Positions 25,901 to 32,167 of a DNA stretch of 32,167 nt are shown one piece after another. Position numbers and translations under genes: made by a program. Every line of letters begins with the position of its first letter. Positions within the stretch are counted from its first letter, which is position 1. A model generated the notes under the pieces. The model was not told the DNA's origin. It saw nothing but the letters and a program-made list of their open reading frames with translations, and made no database searches. This stretch comes from Gluconobacter kanchanaburiensis NBRC 103587 (lineage in GTDB: Bacteria > Pseudomonadota > Alphaproteobacteria > Acetobacterales > Acetobacteraceae). The stretch lies in assembly GCF_007988905.1 (NCBI RefSeq), contig NZ_BJVA01000022.1:1-32167 (forward strand), in the 5' to 3' direction.

Positions 25901-26415
25901 GGATCGGGCCCCATGGACTTTTGTAAGGAGACTGAACATGAGCCTCAGACGATTATGATTGATGCGACCTATCTCAAAGCACACCGCCCGGCTTCAAACC
26001 TGCAGTTAAGCACCGGAATCCAGGCTGCATGCAGTCACTGATCAGAACAGATGATCGTGGAGCTTCTTCATGACTGGGGTCAGGTCAGCGATTGATTATA
26101 CCGGTGCCGCTGCCCTGCTGGACAATTTTCCTACAACACAATGGATGCTAGGAGATTGCAGATATGACGTCGGCTGCTTCAGGGACGCCTTGGAAGAGAA
26201 AGGAATAAAGCCCTGCATTCCAGGAAGGACATCTCGCCGAAAACTGCTCAAATACGACAAAAGGAAATACAAACGCCGCAACCACATCGAGGTCATGTTC
26301 GGTCGCCTCAAGGACTGGCGGCGTATCGCAATACGCTATGACAGATGCCCGAATGTCTTCTTCTCAGCCATCTGCCTCGCTGCAACCGTCATCTTCTAGC
26401 TATGAGTCCTGAGCC
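25901..26415 (+). mobile_element. Internally deleted IS5-family element (IS427/IS1031-like subgroup)
   Basis: A 515-bp element. The left end GGATCGGGCCCCATGGAC (25901) and the inverted right end GGCTCAGGACTCATAG (minus strand from 26415) are imperfect terminal repeats. The right end agrees closely with the left end of the element entering at 32065. Full-length relatives are about 0.85 kb, so about 330 bp is missing, mainly the transposase N-terminal half. The flanking bases (CCTT left, TAAC right) give no clean target duplication. Confidence 0.8.
25938..26399 (+). pseudogene. Transposase remnant of the 515-bp IS5-family element
   Basis: After ATGAGC the N-terminal half is deleted, and the frame resumes as MIDATYLKAHRPASNLQL, then decays. 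The catalytic part reappears after small insertions and deletions: GQVSD lies in one frame, then a 4-base GATT duplication shifts to DYTGAAALLDNFPTTQWMLG. The final segment CIPGRTSRRKLLKYDKRKYK, RRNHIEVMFGRLKDWRRIAI and CLAATVIF ends at the TAG at 26397. The C-terminal DDE glutamate motif (IEVMFGRLKDWR) is kept, but the protein cannot be made whole. Confidence 0.85.
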
Positions 26416-26463
26416 TAACATCATTATCCAGACACGGACGTCTCTGCCGGTAGCGCGCAGCAC

Positions 26464-27357
26464 TTATAGGCACTTTGGAAATCCACCTGCGAGGTGATCG
26501 ATGAATGCACGCACCGCTGATGGCAGCCCACGCCGCGTTGTAAATACAAGATGGACGATTCCTTCCGGTCCTCTCCAGTCCGGAAGGACCTGCACTACCA
26601 AGCCCTTCTCCAGTGGCTCCCGAACGAAATGATCCGGGAGCCACGCAACCCCCAGTCCCGCAATCGCCGCATCCCGCACTATGCCCATATCCTGCGAACC
26701 GAACCGGGGCATTCGGCGTATTTCATGGGTCTCGCCATGATTATTCGTCAAAGGCCAGATACAGTCTGTTGCCTCATCGCTTGTTGTTAAGAGCGATGCA
26801 TTCTCCAGATCCTGCAGGTTTCTGATGCTTGCAGCTACACGCGGATGCGCGACTAACACACGTGTGGAGCGCCCGAGAGTACGCATTGTCAAAGCTGCAT
26901 CCGAGGTGAGAGCCAGACGAACCCGTAACGCAAGGTCGATGCGTTCCTCTATCAGATCCACTGGCCGGTCCACTGCCAGAAGTTGCAACCGCACCTTAGG
27001 ATAGCGATCCAGAAAGCCTGTCATCAGATGACCGATCACAGCAACCATGCCGGTCGGACAACTGAACCTAACGACGCCCGCTGGCTCAGCCTGGGCCGCG
27101 CTGATGATTGCCTCTGCGGCTTCTGCCTCATCCAGCATAATGCGGCAGCGCTCATAAAATGTCCGACCAAGGTCCGTGACGCGAAAGCGTCTACTGGACC
27201 GTTCGATTAGACGTGTACCAAGCCGGTTTTCCAGATCGGTGATGCGGCGGCTGAGTTTTGACTTCGGCTCACGCAGCACACGCGAGGCGGCCGAAAAGCC
27301 GCCATGCGCGACGACCGCTACGAAATACGCATAATCGTTGAGATCTCGCCGTTCCAT
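26464..27357 (-). CDS. LysR-family transcriptional regulator
   Basis: A 297-residue LysR protein with helix-turn-helix at 1-62 (MERRDLNDYAYFVAVVAHGG, EPKSKLSRRITDLENRLG) and an effector domain at about 90-290 (RFSCPTGMVAVIGHLMTGFL). The ATG at 27357 is preceded by AGAGGAA; a longer frame from 27441 is not supported by the family. It is divergent from the SDR and haloperoxidase genes across 113 bp, the standard layout for a LysR regulator and its target. The 3' end lies 48 bp from the 515-bp IS. Confidence 0.92.
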   Translation of the reverse strand: MERRDLNDYAYFVAVVAHGGFSAASRVLREPKSKLSRRITDLENRLGTRLIERSSRRFRVTDLGRTFYERCRIMLDEAEAAEAIISAAQAEPAGVVRFSCPTGMVAVIGHLMTGFLDRYPKVRLQLLAVDRPVDLIEERIDLALRVRLALTSDAALTMRTLGRSTRVLVAHPRVAASIRNLQDLENASLLTTSDEATDCIWPLTNNHGETHEIRRMPRFGSQDMGIVRDAAIAGLGVAWLPDHFVREPLEKGLVVQVLPDWRGPEGIVHLVFTTRRGLPSAVRAFIDHLAGGFPKCL

Positions 27358-27373
27358 CGTTCCTCTTTCTGAA

Positions 27374-27403
27374 CGCTGTGTGTCAATATTGCCGTCTACA
27401 GCG
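27374..27403. promoter_or_regulatory. Candidate operator between lysR and the SDR gene
   Basis: CGCTGT (27374-27379) and ACAGCG (27398-27403) form an inverted repeat with an 18-base spacer containing an AT-rich TCAATATTG core. It lies midway in the divergent gap, where a LysR site is expected. No footprint evidence is available. Confidence 0.3.
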
Positions 27404-27470
27404 ATGATCGTTCCAATGGCATCTCTTTCCTGACGGCGCAAACGGAGCGCTAAAAATCAGGAACAGAACA

Positions 27471-28223
27471 ATGACTTACGGATTTGATGGCAAAGTCGTG
27501 ATTGTAACCGGCGGTACAAGTGGCATTGGTCTAGCTACCGCCAAAGCTTTCGCCGATGAAGGCGCATTCGTTTTCATCACCGGAAGACGACAGGAAGCGC
27601 TCGACGCCGCTGTCACTCGCATCGGCGGCAAGGTAACGGGTGTACGCGGTGATATGGGGCATCTGGACGATATCGACCGTCTGTATGATACCGTTCAGCA
27701 GACGCATAACCAGATCGATGTCGTCTTCGCCAATGCCGGTGGCGGGGAATTTGCACCACTTGGTGCCATTTCCGAAGAACACTATCAGTCCACTTTCGAC
27801 AGTAACGTCAAAGGCGTGCTCTTTACTGTACAGAAGGCGCTTCCCCTGCTGCGCGACGGGGCCTCGATCGTGCTGAATGCTTCGAATGTCAGCGCCGCGG
27901 GCACCCCGGCTCTCAGTGTGTATTCTGCAACGAAGGCAGCTGTACGCAGCTTTGCGCGAAACTGGATGCTTGACCTCAAGGACCGACATATTCGCGTCAA
28001 TGCAGTTAGTCCGGGTGTGACCGATACGGCAGGTTTGAATCAGCTTTTTGGCGGCGGCGAACAGGCCAAAGAAACCAAAACCTATCTTTCTGGCCTGATC
28101 CCCTCAGGTCGCGTGGCCCAGCCGGAAGAAATCGCCCGCTCGGTTCTGTTTCTGGCGTCTGACGAGGCTAGTTTCATCAACGGGATCGAACTTTACGTTG
28201 ACGGTGGTCAGAAACAGATCTGA
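27471..28223 (+). CDS. Short-chain dehydrogenase/reductase (SDR)
   Basis: A 250-residue classical SDR with the cofactor motif TGGTSGIG (13-20), the NAG motif ANAGGG, and catalytic Ser138, Tyr151 and Lys155 (VYSATKAAV). The TGRR at 37-40, after strand 2, suggests an NADP(H) preference. The C-terminal NGIELYVDGGQ is typical. The substrate is unknown. It lies 81 bp before the haloperoxidase-like gene and is divergent from a LysR gene, so the two enzymes are probably induced together. Confidence 0.94.
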   Translation: MTYGFDGKVVIVTGGTSGIGLATAKAFADEGAFVFITGRRQEALDAAVTRIGGKVTGVRGDMGHLDDIDRLYDTVQQTHNQIDVVFANAGGGEFAPLGAISEEHYQSTFDSNVKGVLFTVQKALPLLRDGASIVLNASNVSAAGTPALSVYSATKAAVRSFARNWMLDLKDRHIRVNAVSPGVTDTAGLNQLFGGGEQAKETKTYLSGLIPSGRVAQPEEIARSVLFLASDEASFINGIELYVDGGQKQI

Positions 28224-28239
28224 ACGCCATCAAAACTGC

Positions 28240-28258
28240 CCCCCGGACGTGTTCCGGG
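28240..28258. repeat. GC-rich hairpin between the SDR and hydrolase genes
   Basis: CCCCGGA and TCCGGGG pair around a CGTGT loop, just after the SDR stop. No T-run follows, so it looks more like an mRNA stabiliser or attenuator in a shared transcript than a full terminator. Confidence 0.4.
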
Positions 28259-28304
28259 GTAGCCCCGAGACAACTGTCACCATCTGAATTTTGGAGAAAT
28301 AATC

Positions 28305-29141
28305 ATGTCGTTCGTTACCACCAAGGATGATGTCGAGATCTTCTACAAGGACTGGGGACCGAAAGACGCCCGTCCCATCATGTTCCATCATGGCTGGCCC
28401 CTCTCTTCCGACGACTGGGATGCCCAGATGCTCTTCTTTTTACAGAATGGATTCCGCGTGGTGGCCCATGACCGCCGCGGCCACGGGCGCTCTGAGCAGG
28501 TTTCGACGGGGCATGACATGGACCACTACGCATCAGATGCGTTCGCCGTGGTCGAAAAACTGGACCTCCGAAACGTCGTACATATCGGTCATTCCACTGG
28601 TGGCGGCGAAGTCGCACGTTATGTGGCCAAATACGGTCAGCCGTCCGGACGCGCCGCCAAAGCCGTTCTGGTCAGCGCTGTCCCGCCCCTGATGCTGCGC
28701 ACAGAAGCAAATCCCGAGGGTCTGCCGCTTGAGGTGTTCGATGGTTTCCGCGCTGCCCTCGCAGCCAACCGGGCACAGTTCTTCCGCGATGTGCCAACCG
28801 GTCCGTTCTATGGGTTCAATCGCGAGGGTAACAGCTCGCAAGAGGGCGTCATTCAAAACTGGTGGCGTCAGGGCATGATGGGGAGCGCCAAAGCGCACTA
28901 CGAGGGCATTAAGGCATTTTCCGAAACAGACCAGACCGAAGACCTGAAAAGCATCGCGATACCAACACTCGTGCTGCATGGAGAAGACGACCAGATCGTG
29001 CCTATCGCTGATTCAGCACTCAAGTCTGTTGAATTACTCGTCAATGGCACCCTTAAAACCTATCCCGGCTTCTCGCACGGAATGCTGACGGTCAATGCGG
29101 AGGCACTCAACATAGATCTCCTTGCGTTTGCTGCAAGCTGA
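28305..29141 (+). CDS. Alpha/beta hydrolase, cofactor-free haloperoxidase/esterase type
   Basis: A 278-residue alpha/beta hydrolase of the non-heme chloroperoxidase group. It has the oxyanion region FHHGWPLSSDDWD, HDRRGHGRS, the nucleophile elbow GHSTGGG with Ser97, acid Asp229 in HGEDDQIVP, and His258 in FSHGM. Family members act as esterases or perhydrolases; halogenation is a side activity. TTGGAGAAATA precedes the ATG. It forms a probable two-gene unit with the SDR, ended by a strong hairpin at 29153-29181. Confidence 0.93.
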   Translation: MSFVTTKDDVEIFYKDWGPKDARPIMFHHGWPLSSDDWDAQMLFFLQNGFRVVAHDRRGHGRSEQVSTGHDMDHYASDAFAVVEKLDLRNVVHIGHSTGGGEVARYVAKYGQPSGRAAKAVLVSAVPPLMLRTEANPEGLPLEVFDGFRAALAANRAQFFRDVPTGPFYGFNREGNSSQEGVIQNWWRQGMMGSAKAHYEGIKAFSETDQTEDLKSIAIPTLVLHGEDDQIVPIADSALKSVELLVNGTLKTYPGFSHGMLTVNAEALNIDLLAFAAS

Positions 29142-29152
29142 CATCCATCAGC

Positions 29153-29181
29153 AGCCACGGCTTAATCGCCGTGGCTTTCTT
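29153..29181 (+). terminator. Intrinsic terminator after the haloperoxidase-like gene
   Basis: A perfect 9-bp stem AGCCACGGC / GCCGTGGCT closes a TTAATC loop and is followed by TTCTT. It overlaps the end of the convergent cytochrome b561 gene. Confidence 0.8.
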
Positions 29182-29734
29182 GAGAGATCGGATCCAGACG
29201 TTCCCGAAGCAGCATACTGCGAAGTACGCCATCGCGTCGGATCAGGCCATGAAACAAAGCGGCGGCGACATGCGCCAAAACGAGACCAAACAGCAGAAAG
29301 GCCAGTAAGGTATGCACCGACCGAAGTTCCGCCCAGAGTACCGGGTCGTGAGGAAGGATCGGTGGCAAAAGCACGGACTGACCCCATAGCGGGATGGGGT
29401 ACCCCCCTGCCGACAACATCCCCCATCCAACAAGCGGCAAAACAATCATCAGCACATAAAGCAGGATATGCGATGCATGAGCTCCAATTTTCATCACCGG
29501 GGGCAAATCCTCCGGCAAGGAAGGTGGAGGCGTGTGCAGCCGGTTTCCCAGACGCAGCATAGCAAGAACAAGGATTGCGATCCCCACAGAGCGATGCAAC
29601 GCCACCAGGCGATAGTAACCAGATCCAACGGTCGATGCCATGAACACACCAATGAGGAGCATGGCCAGAATCATAACGGCCATAACCCAGTGCAGGATGC
29701 GAGACGGTAGGGTGAAAGATTTCACGTTTTTCAT
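29162..29734 (-). CDS. Cytochrome b561 family protein
   Basis: A 190-residue inner-membrane di-heme cytochrome with four helices. The expected heme-ligand histidines are seen in RILHWVMAVM (helix 1), LVALHRSVGI (helix 2), GAHASHILLY (helix 3) and SVHTLLAFLLFGLVLAHVAA (helix 4). It overlaps the catalase-like gene by 4 bp (ATGA), so the two are coupled. In such pairs the cytochrome probably supplies quinol electrons to a periplasm-facing peroxidase; this is inference from the pairing. Confidence 0.94.
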   Translation of the reverse strand: MKNVKSFTLPSRILHWVMAVMILAMLLIGVFMASTVGSGYYRLVALHRSVGIAILVLAMLRLGNRLHTPPPSLPEDLPPVMKIGAHASHILLYVLMIVLPLVGWGMLSAGGYPIPLWGQSVLLPPILPHDPVLWAELRSVHTLLAFLLFGLVLAHVAAALFHGLIRRDGVLRSMLLRERLDPISQESHGD

Positions 29735-30825
29735 GACTTTTTGTCTCTCGCATTGGCAGACGGGACCGTCATTTCAGCTGAAACAGCAGGGGCAGTCGGC
29801 CGTTCGCCGGAACGCAGATAGAACGAACGCATATAGGCCGCAGATCGGGCCTGTAGGATCGGATCGCCTGACGGCATTATGCCCTCGGGCAAGACAAGCG
29901 GATCAAAAGTTATGCCGGTACATGGGCCGTTTTCCTCACTCCCGATACCTGTCAGGGTCAAGGTTCCCGCATTGATCTGTCGATCATCCTGCGACCATCC
30001 CTTGCTCGGGTTGTCAATTGCGTCGCCGCTACCTGCCAGCGTTACCATCAGCCGCCATTGCAGTGGATGGGTGTGAATGTCTTCAATAACTTTACGAAAA
30101 AGATAATCATGATCATTCGCATGACCAATCTCAGGCATAACTGGTTGGACCGGCACCATAGCCCAACGTACGGCTGTCTTCGTTCCGTCTTCCGCGACAA
30201 AAAGAAAGCTGTCGAGACTACGATAGGTATCATCGGCGAAACCCGACGAAACAGGTCGTCGGCCAATCTGTGCCATCGCAGGTTGTAACCAAGGATGGCT
30301 TGTACGGAAGGCCTGCATGCGTGCTGGGTCAGGTTTTCCCGTCGTCAAATCCGGGTGCGATGCAAGCTGAAGGTCGTGGAATTCCTGCGGCGTTCCAACA
30401 GGAAAGACAGGAATATCGTTAATTCCCATGCGCCATTCCTGACGGTCCGACGGCATCAGACGCAGGGCCATACTGCGAACTTTCTCAGGAGCATCGGCCT
30501 GATATGGAAGGCCGCCAGCAAGTGCGAACCGCCCAACGACAGGAACCCGCCCTTTCTGCAGGACGGTGGCCATCGAAAGGCTGGAGGCGCTCCCATTACC
30601 CTCAAACCATCCAGCTACACAGACACCTTTGGCGTGGTTGCGGCGAAATCCAGGGTGCATGCCACTCCCTTTCTGCAAAGCGTCCAGCATAGCGGCCTGT
30701 GTCAGGCGGTAAGGTGTCAGCCACCCGCCCGCCCAAAGAAAGGACAGCATGAGAAAAAATGGAAGCGTGATCACACCGAGCCAGCGCAGGATGGAACCAG
30801 ACAGCATATGAGTGTTCGTCGTCAT
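29731..30825 (-). CDS. SrpA-type catalase-related peroxidase, membrane-anchored
   Basis: A 364-residue heme peroxidase of the catalase superfamily. An N-terminal membrane segment (about 14-35) would place the body in the periplasm. The distal heme His is in RRNHAKGVCVAGWFEGNG, followed by SMATVLQKGRVPVVGRFALA. The DPILQARSAAYMRSFYLRSG region fits the proximal heme-ligand Tyr motif. It is shorter than a monofunctional catalase, as usual for the SrpA group. It is divergent from the ECF sigma gene and coupled to cytochrome b561, so control by that sigma factor is likely. Confidence 0.93.
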   Translation of the reverse strand: MTTNTHMLSGSILRWLGVITLPFFLMLSFLWAGGWLTPYRLTQAAMLDALQKGSGMHPGFRRNHAKGVCVAGWFEGNGSASSLSMATVLQKGRVPVVGRFALAGGLPYQADAPEKVRSMALRLMPSDRQEWRMGINDIPVFPVGTPQEFHDLQLASHPDLTTGKPDPARMQAFRTSHPWLQPAMAQIGRRPVSSGFADDTYRSLDSFLFVAEDGTKTAVRWAMVPVQPVMPEIGHANDHDYLFRKVIEDIHTHPLQWRLMVTLAGSGDAIDNPSKGWSQDDRQINAGTLTLTGIGSEENGPCTGITFDPLVLPEGIMPSGDPILQARSAAYMRSFYLRSGERPTAPAVSAEMTVPSANARDKKS

Positions 30826-30842
30826 TTTTTCGATCCTCTGAC

Positions 30843-30863
30843 ATCGTCTGGCTTAAAGACGAT
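30843..30863. promoter_or_regulatory. 7-bp inverted repeat in the divergent promoter region
   Basis: ATCGTCT (30843-30849) and AGACGAT (30857-30863) are exact inverted copies around GGCTTAA, just upstream of the catalase gene start and between it and the sigma gene. It may be an operator; the ECF-type promoter itself could not be fixed by eye. Confidence 0.35.
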
Positions 30864-30998
30864 TGAGCAGGCGGATCTATTCCCTCTGAGTAAAACATTC
30901 AGCGAAAACGCACCTGTCTCGCCATCCGGTTCGAAATCAACTGGCCCCATAAGCGTTCACATTCAGGAGGATGAAAAGCACATGAAACAGAGGCCGGG

Positions 30999-31502
30999 TT
31001 GAACGAGAACAACGACATCAGGTTACAACGGGCGATACCGGCCTTGAGACGGTACTCGCAAGTCCTGACGCGCGATCCCCACCGAGCAGAAGACCTTGTG
31101 CAGGACTGTTTGGAGCGTGCCCTTACGCGAATGCATCAGGTACACGACCTGTCGGATCTGCGACCGTGGCTGTTCACCATCGCTTATCGCCTCAATATTA
31201 GCCACTGGCGTCGTCTGAAATCTCTGGTCACTTCACCGGGAAGATCTCCTGACCCAATTCAGGATGCTACCCAGATCCCACACCTTGAGTGGAAGGAAGT
31301 CATCAGTGCCTTTGACCGGTTATCTGATAAGCATCGACAGGTCCTGCTACTCGTTGGGGTTGAAGGCCTGGAATATGAAACTGTCTCGGACATCCTGGGA
31401 GTGCCGACCGGAACGGTAATGTCCCGACTGTCCAGAGCCCGAGATGCTTTGCACCGCCTTGTCGATGAAGACAAACGCCCCAAGCTCAGGAGGATAAGAT
31501 GA
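30999..31502 (+). CDS. ECF-type RNA polymerase sigma factor
   Basis: A 167-residue sigma-70 factor with only regions 2 and 4. Region 2 is at about 10-75 (EDLVQDCLERALTRMHQVHD, LRPWLFTIAYRLNISHWRRL). Region 4 is at about 105-155 (LSDKHRQVLLLVGVEGLEYE, ILGVPTGTVMSRLSRARDAL). The start is a TTG at 30999, as no ATG is in frame. Upstream, AGGAGG at 30965-30970 serves a tiny frame MKQRPG (ATG 30982) whose TGA overlaps this TTG, suggesting coupling. Its ATGA stop at 31499-31502 overlaps the start of an anti-sigma gene that is now broken. It is divergent from the catalase/b561 pair, probably its regulon. Confidence 0.93.
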   Translation: MNENNDIRLQRAIPALRRYSQVLTRDPHRAEDLVQDCLERALTRMHQVHDLSDLRPWLFTIAYRLNISHWRRLKSLVTSPGRSPDPIQDATQIPHLEWKEVISAFDRLSDKHRQVLLLVGVEGLEYETVSDILGVPTGTVMSRLSRARDALHRLVDEDKRPKLRRIR

Positions 31503-31690
31503 CACGGTCTGCCCCATAACTGAGGATGATCGTCATGCCTGGGTCGACGAGCTTCATTCGACAGAACAATTGTGAACTGCAGAAAGATAGCTGGGTGAAA
31601 ATCCTGCAATGCAGCAGCGCCTGATGACATGGCGAAAAGAGATAAGCTTGCTATGGACTGCCCTGAATACTGACTTCGGACAACACCTAC
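31499..31690 (+). pseudogene. Anti-sigma factor gene, decayed
   Basis: The ATG at 31499 overlaps the sigma TGA, giving MTRSAP and then a stop. One frame over, the text continues as ITEDDRHAWVDELHSTEQL, the usual N-terminus of short ECF anti-sigma factors. A TGA at 31573 and a TAG at 31588 interrupt it (the latter where a Trp is expected, AER-W-LGENP). It then reads LGENPAMQQRLMTWRKEISL followed by LWTALNTDFG. The sum is one frameshift and two stops, so no working anti-sigma factor can be made. The end at about 31690 is approximate; the frame stays open to 31998 without recognisable content. Identification rests on position and pattern, not on a search. Confidence 0.7.
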
Positions 31691-31699
31691 CCGGACGTT

Positions 31700-32064
31700 T
31701 TATATTGCGAAAACAAAATATTATAGTCTTTCCATTTCAGTACGCCGAAGACGTGTTGCGTCCATTCTCCCAGCATTGTCCATTTGGACTTGCAGGGAGC
31801 CTTCGTACTGTGTTGTCAGCAAAATCAAGAACGCTAGCCGAACATGGACAACACTTTGAGGAAATTTCTTACGATTTTTTTTTGCAGGCCACGGCTTCAG
31901 CTCATCTGGATATTTCTGGGAAAAGCAGAACATCAGTCTGCAAACCGCGTTGGAAATTTATAGAGCGACACATATCGCGTCCGGATGCCGCACGATAATG
32001 CATTTCTCAAGAATAAGATGGGAGCCGAGGTCGAATGGATTTCGATAAATCAGATAACCGTCTA
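31700..32064. other. Non-coding or decayed stretch
   Basis: An open frame runs from the anti-sigma remnant to 31998, but its sequence is not recognisable and shows no separate start. Nothing else stands out up to the terminal repeat at 32065. Confidence 0.5.
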
Positions 32065-32167
32065 GGCTCAGGACCCATTGATTTTTGTAGGGAATTTTGA
32101 TTCAGGCTCTGCGAGGAGACTGGCAATGAGCGACCTGTTTTGGCTGACGGACGAACAGATGGATCGT
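32065..32167 (+). mobile_element. Left end of an IS5-family (IS427/IS1031-like) element
   Basis: The terminal repeat GGCTCAGGACCCATTGAT begins at 32065 and matches the inverted right end of the 515-bp element (GGCTCAGGACTCATAG). It is preceded by CTA, a plausible target site. The element leaves the window. Confidence 0.8.
32126..32167 (+). CDS. IS5-family transposase, N-terminal 14 codons only
   Basis: The visible start reads MSDLFWLTDEQMDR, the usual beginning of the transposase of this IS5 subgroup, with GAGGAGA before the ATG. The rest lies outside the window, so whether the gene is intact cannot be judged. Confidence 0.85.
   Translation, partial: MSDLFWLTDEQMDR

Noticed and set aside
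29148-29753. A 201-codon minus-strand frame overlapping cytochrome b561
   Set aside because: It is the alternative frame of a clear four-helix cytochrome gene.

Overview
The window looks like chromosomal DNA of an alphaproteobacterium, most likely an acetic acid bacterium (Acetobacteraceae, Gluconobacter-like). The reasons are the order yceD-rpmF-plsX-fabH-ihfA-merR, a def-marR-ompR-histidine kinase cluster of the PetP/PetR kind, a MucR/Ros regulator beside ihfB, and IS5-type transposases of a flavour common in that family. The genus is inference from gene order and protein style; no database was searched.

The left part (1-18.97 kb) is dense, intact, mostly core DNA. The minus strand carries the fatty acid/phospholipid start block (YceD, L32, PlsX, FabH) followed by IhfA and a MerR-type regulator. 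The MerR gene runs off the left edge through a perfect hexanucleotide repeat. A BamE-like lipoprotein is on the plus strand. Four tightly overlapping minus-strand genes follow: peptide deformylase, a MarR regulator, an OmpR-type response regulator and an EnvZ-type kinase. Ribosomal protein S21 has a clear terminator. Next comes a long minus-strand run: Lrp regulator, GT2-GtrA glycosyltransferase, GT39 glycosyltransferase, MotB, MotA and an S9 prolyl oligopeptidase. trxB and a LysR gene point the other way, then a small secreted protein, IhfB and MucR.

The right part (about 19-32.2 kb) is an accessory zone with visible decay. It holds a degenerate UdgX-type uracil-DNA glycosylase, an intact FUSC-family efflux protein, a ruined IS5-family element, and an autotransporter heptosyltransferase. 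The AIDA-type passenger gene translationally coupled to that heptosyltransferase is cut to about 70 codons. Next are a 515-bp internally deleted IS of another IS5 subgroup, a LysR/SDR/haloperoxidase module, and a SrpA-type catalase plus cytochrome b561 pair divergent from an ECF sigma factor whose anti-sigma gene is a pseudogene. The window closes with the first 14 codons of a new transposase whose terminal repeat matches the 515-bp element.

The main points for follow-up are the Glu-Ala coding repeat at the left edge, the sigma factor that seems to have lost its anti-sigma factor, the heptosyltransferase stranded without a full-length substrate, and the UdgX remnant in which the signature covalent histidine is gone.
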